Origin: Batrachochytrium dendrobatidis JAM81
Taxonomy: Eukaryota; Chytridiomycota; Chytridiomycetes; Rhizophydiales
Assembly: GCF_000203795.2 (NCBI RefSeq)
Contig: NW_006281104.1
Location: forward strand, 1,054,976-1,118,975
Reading direction: 5' to 3'
DNA length: 64,000 bases
Shown here: positions 35,427 through 47,500 of the stretch, piece after piece
How positions within the stretch are numbered: the first letter of the stretch is position 1
How the letters are laid out: each line of letters starts with the position of its first letter
The notes under the pieces: model-generated
What the model was told of the DNA's origin: nothing
The model's input: only the letters and a program-made list of their open reading frames with translations
The model's database searches: none
Translations under genes and position numbers: made by a program

Positions 35427-37642
35427 TTACAGTTTAGACTTGAGAGGCTCTAATCTGTATTTCACATCTTTTAGACTCCGACTACTACCTACATCCCAAG
35501 AGTCAAATAATACAATAATATTGTCGAGATCACTTGATAGCTTCGCATTAGCTGCAATCTTTGGGTCAGAAGTCAATTTTGCCATAATCCATGGCAAGTG
35601 GTATGGGTTGATCTTCTGAGGTGCTTGAAATGGTGGGCTTAGCAGAATAGACTCGTAAGATGTAGGAGTGGTCAAAGTAGAAGCGTCACAATCTTTCAAT
35701 GATTCTGACTGTATTTGTTGTTGTTTGGGCGGTTGAAAAAGTCGGATGGAACTCGAGTCTATGCCAAAAGGCTGTGCAGATGAACTTAGGTGTCCCAAGG
35801 CAGGACGAGACCAATTTTGTCGGGTGCCCATGGTCCATGCCACTGCAACGGTATATGTGTTTTCCTCTTCATAGATCGCGTAATGGCCTTGAGTGCCAAA
35901 TCCATAAATATTTCCAGCCAAAACATCGGATAGATATACAATAAGACCGTGATCAAGCAATCCTGCATTACGAAGTTTCAGAGCAAATACAACAAGGTGG
36001 CTTAGGAAATCTGGTTGGTAGTCTGCAGCATCTATATACAGCGCTCGATATATATTTGGGTGATGCAATCCATGCAGAGTAGCAGAATATAACTGTAGTT
36101 TTTTGAAAAAATTAGACTGTGATTTAATTGTAACCCAGACAAGAATTTAAAAAAGATACTTACTGGCACTGCCTGATCATACCAACTCCCAACAGCAATA
36201 AAACGGGCACCAGCCGACAGTACTTTGTATGCAGCCTGGTAGTATTCTCGTGATATCGAAGAGTCTGGATCGTTGAATTCAAATAATTGGCGGGCTGGAT
36301 CAGATTCGACATATTTTACTATTAGACTTGATTTGAGAGTTGGATATGGACCTACAATAAAGTAGTCAGTGTGAGAGTTTAAAAGCACATAAGACACGGA
36401 TGATAAAAATAGCTCAGGCTTTACATTTTAATTATAGCCAAGCAAGCACATACCATGACTAATACCGGCCATTGCTAAAATTCCAGTTCGTTGTTTTCTG
36501 GGATCAAGAATGCCTTGTTCGATTAGTCTAGCCACCAGCATAGTTGCTACGGGTGTGCCTTGACTATGAGCAGACACCAACACAAGATCAGCACTTCTAA
36601 TTGCATCAATCCATTTTTTTGCTGGATCCGTGAGTTGATCATAAAGCAGCTCGACACGGTCTTTTACTTTTCCCTCACCCTCCAATGGAATAACAGTCAT
36701 GTTGTCCAGTGGTAGATTAATGCCATAACGATCATAAAAAAAGTTTTTACATGCAAATGCCATTTTTTGAGCAAAATGGGTTGATGTACCGGTAGGCTCA
36801 CCAACAACACGCTGAAGAAGCCTACCTGGAAACCAACCATGAACACCAATGATGGCAACACGTTCAATATCATATGGAGTGCGAGTTAGTCGATCTATAG
36901 CACTAGTGAGAATTCCAGAAGAACGAGGCTCATCAGTGTGACCCATTATGGTGTGATACCATGAATTGAGCCAATGCAGTGTCCGCATATAGAACCAGCG
37001 AGGATTACTTTCGCGAACGACAGTGTTGTCTGCCTCCAACTCTTCTTCATATGAAGGCAAGACACGATTGCGAGAACTAAAAAAAACACGAGGTTTACGG
37101 AGAATAGACAAGTCTGGTGTGGAGGTGGAGTGATGTTTATGATCATCTTGAGCCTGATTTGATTCAGGATGCGAGATGGATTGTGATGATGGCAGTTGTT
37201 TTGCTGCCTTGTCAATAGACTGCAAAAGATCATCATCGAGCTTATCTGGAATTGCAGACAAAACACCCTCCTTGACATCATCTTTGTTATGCTGATCATG
37301 TGTACTATCAACCAATGGATCCGACTGCAAGACAGAAGTATCCTGTAGCTTTGTAAGCTCGATGGATGAATCTGAGGATTCACTGGAGTGAGTGGAGGAT
37401 GGACGAGTACAGTCTAAATGCGATATCTTGTCATTACTTTTGGCAATAGAACTATTCTGGGCATCCTGGGCATCCTGTATGGGCTTTTCGGCAGTGGTTC
37501 CAGACCACATAGAAAAGATACTAAAAGGAGCCGTCCAAGTCATTTTGAAGTAATTGGCAGAAACCAAGGACTTGTAATGGGTTGAAACCAAGGAATTGCT
37601 GTTGATGGGGCGGAGAGTAAGTCTCCAGATGCGAGACAGCAT
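35427..37642 (-). CDS. Alpha/beta hydrolase-like protein, YML020W family
   Basis: Exons 37642-36454, 36351-36164 and 36092-35427 give 680 residues. Residues 1-200 are mostly low complexity, after a possible targeting start (MLSRIWRLTLRPINSNS). The conserved part begins WFYMRTLHWLNSWYHTIMGH, continues IERVAIIGVHGWFPGRLLQ and FAQKMAFACKNFFYDRYGI, and contains LVLVSAHSQGTPVATML, a nucleophile elbow (AHSQG) of the alpha/beta hydrolase fold with Ser as likely nucleophile. Later blocks (SREYYQAAYKVLSAGARFIA, VGSWYDQAVP, ALYIDAADYQPDFLSHLVVF) are typical of the fungal YML020W family, whose substrate is unknown; a lipase role is only inferred from the fold. The start codon lies 115 bases from the first codon of the divergent PIH1 gene. 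Confidence 0.85.
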
Positions 37643-37757
37643 CGACTATGGACGGTATCACTGTTGGCGGTGGGTGTAACTCGAGGTTTACTCCAACTTT
37701 TCCCAATAATTATTATTTCTTTGGTCATAACTCTGGTCCATAGTACGACTCAGGACA

Positions 37758-39093
37758 ATGGAGGTACGCTCTTCTATTGCTACTGTTTTAAATATCTGTC
37801 AGCACTCTTATTAATCTTGTGAATCCATCTATTCAAGCCTGGAAGAATCGCACTGCCTATTACCGACAATTTCATGGCAAAGGCGGTCTACGACCAAGAT
37901 CCAGAGCTAGAGACTCTGGTTCAGGAGTTTGCTCAGCGCATGGCCTCTCAGCAACAGAATGAGCAACTAATGCATGAGCAGCGCAAGGGAAAGGACTACA
38001 TGGATGTTGATGCTCTTCCTGGATTTGTCTTCAAGACCAAAACTTTGGAAGCTACTGATGACTACCCTCTGGATATGAAGGTTTTTGTCAATATATGCCA
38101 TAGTTCTGAAATTCCGCAGCCTCCACCCATCTCAGACGAGGAACTGAAAAACGTTGTTGCCAACATGGATTCGTCCTCCTACCGCATCCCGCTTAGTCTC
38201 TCCTCTCCTAGATCTGACATTGACAAAGGTAGTTTATAATCTACGTCCTGATCCTGCATGTATTTGCGATTGACAAGTTAAAGATATGCATGCAAAGTGC
38301 ATTAACTCTAATGTCTAATATGTGCATGTCGATCTATATCAAGGTGGTCACGTCTGTATTGTGTTTGATGTCTGCGTTAACTCGGCTCCATTTGCCCGCA
38401 CTCGCAAAGATGAATACTTTTGTTCGTTTCTTGTTCTCATGGCAATTGCATGGATTGAACAAAAGCATAAACTAAAGCTCTCTGAAGGTAGTCTTGTGTA
38501 ATCTAGCTCATTACGACAGTTTGCATGCCTCAATTCTCGAGTACTTTCTCCATATTAATTGGCTCTAAATGTATCGTTTCAAAATGATAATGATAGATTT
38601 CTCGTTTCCTAAGATGCGCACAAAAGGAAAACTTGTTCGCCATACTGTACGAAAGTATCGTAAACCATTTATTTCCGAGATGGAGTCCTCCAAAAGCAAC
38701 GATGAAGAAAGCAACAGCTTATCTACTGATCCATCTTCATTGACAGCACTATCCCCTATCAAAACAACAAAAACTGTCAACAAAACCGCAACTAAAGACA
38801 CAGCCAACGTGCCCATTCACACCTTTATTTTTGAGCCAGCGGTCGGCCATCCCGAGTATATAGTCATTCAAGTGCAGCTCCCACTGCTCGAGACAATTTC
38901 CAAATCCGAACTAGATATTGAATCGGATCGATTGATTTTTGCGGATGGTTTAAAGTACAAATTGGATATCCCCTTACCATTTAGTGTTGATATTGACGAG
39001 GCTGGTGCACAATTTAATCGTCATACTCGCATCCTGTCCATCACTACTTCAGTCTTGCCTATAATCACCAGCAAAAATTCAACACAAGCATGA
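37758..39093 (+). CDS. PIH1 domain protein (PIH1D/Kintoun-type HSP90 co-chaperone)
   Basis: Exons 37838-38228, 38344-38487 and 38597-39093 are firm. I propose a six-base first coding exon at 37758-37763 (Met-Glu) spliced to 37838; without it the start is the ATG at 37874. The PIH1 domain is shown by LPGFVFKTKT, KVFVNICHSSEIPQPPP, MDSSSYRIPLSLSSPRSDID, GGHVCIVFDVCVNSAPFAR and FLVLMAIAWIEQKHKLKL, in that order. The C-terminal quarter (YIVIQVQLPLLETISKSELD to RILSITTSVLP) is a CS-like beta-sandwich domain. PIH1 proteins act with HSP90/R2TP in assembling large complexes; in ciliated cells several members pre-assemble axonemal dyneins, which would fit a zoosporic fungus. About 345 residues in the longer form, close to PIH1D1/PIH1D2. 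Which member it is cannot be settled by eye. Confidence 0.88.
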
Positions 39094-39104
39094 CTATTGC
39101 CATC

Positions 39105-39593
39105 TACGCCGTATTCACGTAAATAGGACACATGCTGTCTATTTTGCTCTAGAATAAACAAGGATTAAATATTCGTTATGCTCTCCTATTGCAAATTGAC
39201 TGTACTGCTTATTCAATAGACATCCCTTTTTGCTCATTTGACAGTATAAATTGTACGATTATCAGATTCATGTATTGCAATCCAGACATTGAGCTCGACT
39301 GTTTGGATGCTGTCAATGCAACTTTATAAACTCATTTTGTTGTATTCTAATCTCATACATTCGCGTTCTAGTTCAAACCGGTGATGGCAGATATCAAAAA
39401 TGCAACTATTGTTTCCATGCCAATCACCACGAGAAAGACTAATCAACTAAAGAGTTTAAAAACAATATTCAGCAAATCTGACACCACTCATTTGATGAAG
39501 CTGGCCGTTTATTATCTACTTTGGCTCCCTTATTTAGGGTTCCGTTTTACGTAAAGCCGTCATTTTGCCCATTCTAACCTGTAACTTTGAAAC
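39105..39593. mobile_element. Possible MITE-like remnant, copy G, in the PIH1-prephenate dehydratase spacer
   Basis: The left end TACGCCGTATTCACGTAAAT begins 12 bases after the PIH1 stop and matches the shared terminal repeat. A weak partner, CCGTTTTACGTAAAGCC at 39542-39558, may be the decayed right end. The interior has little visible similarity to the other copies. No gene is seen in this spacer. Confidence 0.4.
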
Positions 39594-40745
39594 ATGAACG
39601 ATTTGGTGAAGGAAAAGGCATATGTATGTAGTTTAAAACATACAGTATCAAAACCTACAAATATATGCAGAAGCTAGCTTATTTCAGACACTAATGCATA
39701 CTGTAATTCAATTTAGGAAATTCCAGCAGTTGCATTTCTTGGTCCATTGGGATCATATTCCCATCAAGCTGCATTGAAAAAATTTGGATCAGATGCAATA
39801 TACCATGAGCAATCAACCATTGATAAAGTTTTTGAAGCAGTTAGTAGCTGTGCAGTGCCATATGGTCTGGTTCCTTACGAAAACTCGAGTTTTGGGACTG
39901 TTCAGCAGACATTAGATTCATTCTGGCATCTTCCATCAGACTCTTCGTTGGTTGCAACTGCTGAAGAAATGCTCATCGTTCACCATTCTCTCTTGTCCAA
40001 CTCAGCTATGGCCACAATCAAGAAAGTGTATAGCCATCCACAGGTACAAGTTTGAAATATTGTTTTAAAACTAGCAATCCAGATGCTGGCATATTAAAGC
40101 GTGTAGAGCTCTAACAAGGAGATTGTATTTCCCATTATCGCTGAATATGCAGGCACTTGGGCAGTGCGCCAAATGGCTGAGTTCCAATCTACCAAATGCT
40201 GAGCAAATTAGTACCTCGTCATCCTCAGCAGCCGCGAAACAGGCTGCATCTGAGCTCGGAGCAGCAGCTATATGTAGTGAAGTTTGCTCAAGCTTATACA
40301 GCCTGAATGTCATTCATCGCAATATTGAAGATTTAGAAGGTAAAAAATTCATAGCTGAATAGTGGTTGTATCCGAGTTGTCTACTGCATAACAGGGTTAA
40401 ACTGATCAATATGTTGAGATTGTTTTAGGAAACACGACCAGATTTTTTGTTATCGAGAATTCTGGTGATCGATCAATAGGAAATGTCAGGACTTTGATGT
40501 ATCTTACAGTAGATTCATTGAATCCAAGGGCATTGGGGGATATTTTACAAGTACTGACTACTAGACAAATCACAATTCAAAGAATCGAATCAAAACCGTC
40601 TGGTGAACATATTTGGCACTATATCTATTCTTTTGAGGTGGATGGAAGCAGCCATGATACAAACATACAGGAAGCCATTGCTGAGATATCTGCAATTTCT
40701 CAAAAAGTTCGTATTGTTGGATCATTTATAGTTGGCAAGGTTTAA
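39594..40745 (+). CDS. PHA2: Prephenate dehydratase
   Basis: Exons 39594-39623, 39717-40043, 40153-40339 and 40429-40745 give 286 residues. The catalytic domain begins VAFLGPLGSYSHQAA, the family's GPxGTFSHxAA start, and includes VPYGLVPYENSSFGTVQQTL, matching the P-x-EN-S-x-G-x-V block, and TTRFFVIE, the TRF(F) motif that ends the domain. A C-terminal ACT domain (LGDILQVLTTRQITIQRIES, with ESKP for the usual ESRP) is the phenylalanine-binding regulatory module. The enzyme converts prephenate to phenylpyruvate, the last committed step to phenylalanine before transamination. The length and domain order are those of monofunctional fungal Pha2. Feedback control by phenylalanine is expected from the ACT domain. 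Confidence 0.95.
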
Positions 40746-40999
40746 ATATAAACACTTTTACAATTGGCTTTGTCTGAAATCAATTTATACGATGTTTAAA
40801 AACAACTCAGAATTGAAGATAATATTAAATCTACAGACTTGAATAATTGTAGTTCTGGAAACCAATTGCAGTTTCAGATTTGAGCAAATATTTTTATTGG
40901 TTTCGCGATCTTCTCAATTGTTACCATCACAAGTTGAAGGCAAGGCCACACTGCAAGTTTCCTCAAAAAACACATCAATAGACTCGGGACTTATCAATC

Positions 41000-42275
41000 A
41001 TGGCATTGCATAGGCTTAGACTTGCACAAACAAATATTTTTAGCCATTTTACCTTGCGAAAATCCACACTGAATGTGTTCATATGTCATTCAGCTCTTAG
41101 CCAGTCTAGTAGAATGCTATCGATACACTCGAATGAGCAAAAGCAGCTTTCCATTCAACATCGTATTAGATCATTTTGGGAGGGAATATCACGGATATCT
41201 TCTGCTTACTATCAAGGCTCTAAACTTTTAGTCGAGCACACTCGACAGGTGAAGAATCTAAAGCAGCAGCAACATCGCAAGCCATTCCAATACTCGAGAA
41301 AGGAGTTTATGCTGGCAAGTCACATTCTGACTTTATGGAATGCATAGCAATACTGTCATGTATTTGAATCTAGCTATATTGGCTCAGCTTCTAACCCTTT
41401 CTGGATTTCCATTTTGCAATGATAGATCAAAACCAATGCAGATGATATCAAAAGAATCATGCCGTTTTTTATTGTTCTCATCCTTATCCCAGAAACGCTG
41501 CCGTTTTTTTTAATGCGTGGTGCAGACATTATCCCGAGTACATGCATCCTTCCTGACCAACTGGTGAGATCTTATTTTCATTTGGATATACCAGTTTAGT
41601 TTGAAATAGACTCGTGCATTTGGTCTCGGTTGAATCTTGAAATACTAATTTATGTGTGTTGGTTAATAGCTTGCCAAGAGAGAGAAGTTAAAGAAAGTGC
41701 GCCATCAGCTCACCGCAGATGCCATTACTAGTATTTTAAATGGACAAGTGGTAAGCTTTCAATCTTGTGATGAGTTGACAAAAGTGACGAGTTTGGCTGA
41801 TTAAATCTTTAACCCAACTGCACTGATTTAGCTGGAGCCCGAGTCACTTACTAAACCAGAAACAATTAAACATTTGGCTGCATTTCAACCTCAACATTTT
41901 GAAATTCATGGCATGATGCACGATCAACTCGTTCAATATTCGAAACTCATGGGATTTTCTACTTGGAGACCTTCATGGATGCTAAAATCTAAGCTCAAAA
42001 AGCATTTTCAATTTCTTAAAGAGGATGACATGTTGTTAAAGTCTGAAGGTTTAGAAGGCTTGTCCATGGAGGAATTGCAGCTGGCATGTGAGGACCGAGG
42101 CATTGTGTCTGTTGGGCTTGAGCGGGCAAATCTTGCTGATAAGCTGTACAAATGGATTGATTTGCACACCACTCCAGATCCACACATCCAACCGGGTTTG
42201 ATGATGCTTTACTCGACTGTTAATCCTCATTTTGACAAAACATCATCACAACTATCAGCAAATGAAACCCAGTAA
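41000..42275 (+). CDS. LETM1-domain mitochondrial inner membrane protein
   Basis: Exons 41000-41314, 41426-41563, 41670-41750 and 41832-42275 give 325 residues. The N-terminus (MALHRLRLAQTNIFSHFTLR) is basic and hydroxylated, fitting a mitochondrial presequence. The first splice gives YSRKEFMLIKTNADDIKRIM, and then PFFIVLILIPETLPFFLMRG forms the single membrane segment; this order matches LETM1, Mdm38 and LETMD1. The distal part (LVQYSKLMGFSTWRPSWMLK, then LEGLSMEELQLACEDRGI) is the ribosome-binding-like LETM domain. Family members take part in mitochondrial K+/H+ exchange and volume control and in binding mitoribosomes. The short length, without a C-terminal coiled coil or EF-hand, is closest to LETMD1-like proteins. 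Intron 1 begins GCAAGT, a GC-AG intron. Confidence 0.87.
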
Positions 42276-42344
42276 AAAAACTATATGCTCTTTATGACTG
42301 CCAACAGCGATAAAATAGTCCAGACCGTTGACTTGTTTTTATTA

Positions 42345-43098
42345 CTACTCCTTGCCTTGACTCATGACCTTTTTGATAAGATCCTGCAATGTACGTTCGG
42401 TATCCTTGAGATCGCCCTCTAGTTTAGTTGCCGCGCGCTCCATGGCAACAATTTCTTTTGAAGCACTTGCTGATTTCTTATGTAGCTCATCCTTAAGCAT
42501 CGAAATATCTTCTTTAATGAACCTGTTTAATTTCAAATACCGTAGTATTCGTGCAAGCAAGGTTCATGTCAGTACAGCTTATTCCTACTTTAAGATTGTA
42601 GATCCGCTGGCATAGACACAACAATATGAATTTGATATTAGGAAATATATAGACACAAAGTATCATGGTCTTACATTCTCCCAACAGATCGATAAGCCAA
42701 GACAGTGCTATCCAATGGTTCAAGTTCTTTAGCAGTAAGCTCACTTAGTTTTTTCTCTCTCTCCCGACCCTGAAGCTGTCCTCGAACCATAGCCAGCTGC
42801 CGTGATGTCTCGCCAATCTTGGTTTGGTATTCGATAGCATACTAAAAATTGTATTTTAAATAGAGAATAGTATGATTATTGGCCAGTTTAGATGAATCTA
42901 ACGCTTATTTGGATATCGGCTTTGATATCAATGTCTTGGGCACTCAATACATCTGTGCTGCTGATAAAGTTGACACTTGATTCAAGTGCCTTTATTTATC
43001 ATGAATGAACATGTAGAATTCCATGGCATCATAAAAACAGCAACCCCCAGTAGCCATGTACTTGCCTTTTCAAAGACTTCTTTAGGAATAACACTCAT
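42345..43098 (-). CDS. PFDN1: Prefoldin subunit 1
   Basis: Exons 43098-43066, 42989-42903, 42841-42675 and 42522-42345 give 154 residues. It is a beta-type prefoldin: a first long helix (YAIEYQTKIGETSRQLAMVR), a hairpin with LDSTVLAYRSVGRMFI, which matches the subunit 1 block (Y-x-x-VGRMF), and a second long helix (KKSASASKEIVAMERAATKL). The hexameric prefoldin delivers actin and tubulin to the CCT chaperonin. The N-terminal extension (MSVIPKEVFEKALESSVNF) is longer than in human subunit 1. The first intron starts GCAAGT, another GC-AG intron. The gene converges on the LETM1 gene with 69 bases between stops. Confidence 0.88.
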
Positions 43099-43359
43099 GA
43101 TGGACTGGTCGCTATGTTGGCAATTCTGGACAGAATTATCCAAAGCAAATAATAAATCACGTGGATAATTTCACTTGTTCCAACTCGGCCATTTCACAGC
43201 TGTACTTGCGCAGATGTGATATTAAGCGAGTCGAAGTATAACAGTCAATATCATGAAATGATGGTTTCTATAAAATCTACTGCAAAATACCGTGTAATTT
43301 GAACTCCTTGACAAGTTTACTGATTTTCTAATGCTTGCATGCAAACAACAGTTGCATTA

Positions 43360-43620
43360 CGGAAATGTGCAATCATCGTTCTTGAACTGGAATGCAAACG
43401 TACGAGGTTTTAGAGTTGTATTGACAAAATCAAAACAGTTGAGCCCAGTTATGAATTGCAATACATGAATCTGTATTCAAACCTGGTGATCATACAATGC
43501 ATGGTTATGCCAAATGAGCAGAAAGGGGTGATTTGATTGTGTGCGTTATATGATGAGTGTTGTATTTGAAGAGTTGAGAATACCAATTAAAATCAATTTT
43601 TAGTAGACAATGCTCAAGAC
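43360..43620. mobile_element. Eroded MITE-like element, copy H
   Basis: This stretch follows the interior of copies B and C with many mismatches: TGCAAACGTACGAGG, TTGACAAAATCAAAACAGTT, ATCATACAATGCATGG, and TTTGATTGTGTGCGTTATAT occur in the same order. Neither terminal repeat is recognisable. It lies between the prefoldin and LAMTOR4-like genes. Confidence 0.5.
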
Positions 43621-43716
43621 AATCAGCACATGAAGTTTATTTGACAATACTCGAGTAAAATTATGCAATTTGAAGACTATTTGCATGCAACTGCAAAAAT
43701 ATCCTACATAATAGAA

Positions 43717-44375
43717 TCACAATGGCGATTTAACTGCTGTGACAATATGTGTATTTCCTGATATTACAATGCTATGAGTAGGGCTTGAAACTGCAAGGAT
43801 CATGGAAACAAAAGATTAGTTGTGCAACCAACATGGACTGTATCTCGACTGCTTTCAATCCTCGAAAACCAAGTCGATTGGAAAAACAAATGAATTCAAT
43901 GAATAGTCAAAATCCAAACATACCAACTATTCGGTGCAAGACATCAGCTGGTAATGAATCGGACAAGCCATTTGTCTCCGCCTTGTCTGCCTTGGCTAGG
44001 ATACGTAGTGAATCAGTAAAGAGTCCATATATTTGCAAGGCAGATTCAGATGGATTGGATTCAAACTCTCCAGAAGCCTGTTGAATATAGAATTACAAAG
44101 CATTGATATAAGGATGGATGAGCTACTAGATAATAAAACAATCATTGTGCGGTATTAACACTACTGGTCTGAATTGATCGATGATACATGATAGGCACTG
44201 CCAACTTTAATCGTACCAAAAGTAAACTACCATTTTTACGATTAAGAGCGATTACCCCCACTTGGGCCGGTATACTTTCTTTCAATGACCTTAATTCTTC
44301 CTCTGCCTGTAGCTCCAGCATAATTTGCAATATCGTCAACAAATTCGACCATTTGATGCTATATTTCAGACTCAT
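43717..44375 (-). CDS. LAMTOR4: Ragulator subunit LAMTOR4-like
   Basis: Exons 44375-44217, 44077-43924 and 43790-43717 join in frame. From the ATG at 44375 the protein has 128 residues; a second methionine at 44321 would give 110, nearer the 99 of the animal protein. The pattern SIPAQVGVIALNRKNGSLLL, then ASGEFESNPSESALQIYGLF, and finally SPTHSIVISGNTHIVTAVK follows LAMTOR4 (IPDQLGYLVL, ASSGDLENDEQAASAI, and the last beta strands). These are roadblock-like subunits of Ragulator, the lysosomal scaffold for Rag GTPases and mTORC1. Intron phases are 0 and 1 with consensus GT-AG ends. The similarity is at fold and pattern level, so a different small roadblock-like protein is possible. Confidence 0.68.
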
Positions 44376-44507
44376 AACACGTGATCAAAATTGACCAGCT
44401 ATTTTCCAAATCTGAATCTCGCAATCTTTATACACGAAAGAGCTCCAACTCAATTTGCCTGCTAGTTGTCATCCCGAAAAAGCTGAGCAGTAATTTTTAA
44501 AAGAGAT

Positions 44508-47500
44508 ATGGCTCAACCATCGCATATAGATACTGGGTGGTCTTCACGTAATGATATTACTCGTTCGGACCTTGGCTCCAGCGCCGAACTCGAGCAAGCT
44601 TTGAAGCAACTCACCTCGGTGACAACCCATTTCTCAACACAAGCTACCGAATGCGAACGACTTTACAAAAGCCAGACAGAGGTTCGTCGACTTGTAAGCA
44701 ACAAACAGGCATTCCCCGATGCCACTACACTTGCTCAAACTGAATGCGCTCGCGGTATCACAGAATTGGCATCGGGACTTTTAAATGTAGCAAACATGTT
44801 GGAGCGTATTTGGACAGTACAGACCAACGAAATACAAAAAAACAATTTGAAATTAGGCTCAGCCGTTGAAGTATGTACCTTTGATTTGGATTAACTGGAA
44901 GGTGACCTGACGAGATATATTCATCTGCATGTAACTTATATTCAACCTCGTCTGGTCTTGTAGTCGTATGCAATGGGCATACTCAATCTAAAACAGCTTT
45001 GACAACATTATATTAACTATTAAATGACTTGCTAAATTATACCAATGTTAGCGCGTCGAGATACGATTTGACAAGACAGTATTGGAAGCACAAAGCTTGC
45101 TCATCGCACCCAAAGGGTCTGCCAAATCCAAGCGCACAAGAAAAATCATTCAAAAAAGTATATCCTTAACCATTGAGATTGCCTAGAGAGAATTTTGGAG
45201 ACGACTAACCCAACTAAACTTGGCGTGCTATACTTTTCGAATATCTACGACTACTCAAACTAGCTGCACTGCCACGACCAGCAAAGGAACCCAACTTCAA
45301 TATTAATTTGCATGCTACAGCTGGAATTGGTATCCAGCCTGATATTACAGTTCAGCCCCAATTTACCTCGGCACCAGAAGCAACTAGATACAGGCCATTT
45401 GAAAATCTGTCTCGTCGTGCACAAGCAGTAAATGCTGTTGACCATCATGTTACCACTCGACCTGCTGAAAACCCAGCTACTTTGTTTGTCAAGCTATCTG
45501 CAAACCGAGCATCTTCTGGAGATATTGCCAGACACGGCGTGTCGAGCATTCCACCACCTCCTCCACTATCTGCCAAGGGAGAAAAACATGCTGGAAGTGG
45601 ATCGTTGTCACAAATACACTCCACTCCATTAGCCAGCTATGGCTCTTTAAACAAGGTATCTCAATCAGTTGAACAAGTTTGTCCTGTGTCTAGTGGTCCA
45701 CCACCACCTCCTCCTCCACCTCCTCCATTATTTATTCCAAATAATTATACAGCTGCAAGCCCAGTTGCACCACCACCACCACCTCCTCCTCCTCCTCTTT
45801 TAGATGAATCAGGCACACTTTTACCAAAAAAAGCATTGGTAGAAACTCCAAAAGCAAAACCAAAAGAGCTTAGTTTACAAGATCAGCTCAAAGAGCGACT
45901 TCAAAAACGAGCCGAAGGTTCTGGCCAAGAAAAGCCTAATGATGATTCTGTCAAGACTCGTAACTCGCCATCAGTAAAATCCCCTCAAAAGAACGATGGT
46001 GGCAGTGGATTGAGTTTTCAGGAACAATTGCAGAATAGGATTAAAAAACGAGCACAGGAAGCAGAGGTTCAAGTTGAGTCTACACCACTACCTGCTGCTG
46101 CCGTGTCTGCTGCTTCAACAAATTCGACTTCACCTTGGTCAATCGTGTCTTCAGTGGTAATGACTACACCAGTTTTGGATTCGGCAGAATCACCAGTAAA
46201 CATTGGTAATCAAGCAAATTTGTCCCCTGTGCGAAATACCATCAGTGGTGTTCCACCGCCTCCACCGCCTCCACCACCACCATCTATCGCACCGGTAACT
46301 CAAGATGTAGTAAACATTTCCTCTGGTGGTCCTCCTCCACCACCACCTATGCCAACTTCATCTGGATTGGCTAAAATGTCTGGCGGTCCTCCTCCCCCGC
46401 CTCCTCCTCCACCAGATAGCGTAATAAACCATACTCCACCACCAACATCATCAGATGCCAAAATCCTCAAACCAACACGATCAGAACCGGTATCAACTCC
46501 GTCTACCATGAACTTCCAAGATCAATTAAAAATGCGTTTAAAAAAGCGTACAGAATCTGCAGGTATTATCATGTGCTCATCAAAATAGCTAGTCTATAAA
46601 GCGAGATATATTCCTTAGAATCACCTGTTGATTGTTATTTTGATCTTGTAATGTTTTGACTTTAGATTCATCGGGAGAGAATGCAAGTAAAGTGACTGAT
46701 CAGCACATACAACAGCAACGTCCAGTTGCAGCCAAACCATCCGCGCTTGAAGGGATCAGCTTTGAAGACCAACTAAAGCAACGACTAAAAAAACGTAGTG
46801 AAGGTCTCGGTAGTAAGTCTATTGATTTAAAATTAAAATATGTTGCAAGTAGTTTGATGGCGATTTAATTATGGAGTTGAATTTGGTAGCACCGACCGAA
46901 CCAGGCGTACAGATTTCCAATCAAAGTAATCAAGAAAGTCAAACACCTTTTGGATTAGATGAAACTGGCAGTCCGCTAAAACCATCGGGTACAAAAACAC
47001 AACTGTCATGTATCAATTCAATATTATTTACAAATCGCAATGTTTCAAATTGGTTTAACATTTGAAAACTGGTTTTATTTGCTTCTATAGCTTTGAGGAA
47101 CAAACAGGCGCAACAGAATAGCCCGTTAACAAATACAGGTAAGCTTTTGGAAATCACGCACGCTTTTTTTAAAAATCTTGGTAAGCTAACTAGTTGCATC
47201 TAATTCCTGTTTTAATACAGCAGGATCTAAATGGAACACAGCAAAGAAAGATGCCATACCAGCTTCACCAGGTTCGTCATGGCGACAAGCATTAAAATCT
47301 ACACAGAGTTCTGTCGAGGTGCCCAAATATATTGCAGAAACTACTGCAGAGCCTCCATCTGCCCAAGTAATTCAGCCTGTTCTTGATATAGTACAGGAGA
47401 AGCATTCCCCCGTACAAGAGATTAAAGAAACAATTATTAATCAGCAAGTTCAAAATTCATCACCAACAGAAGTCATCCCAACAAGCGTGACTAAAGACGA

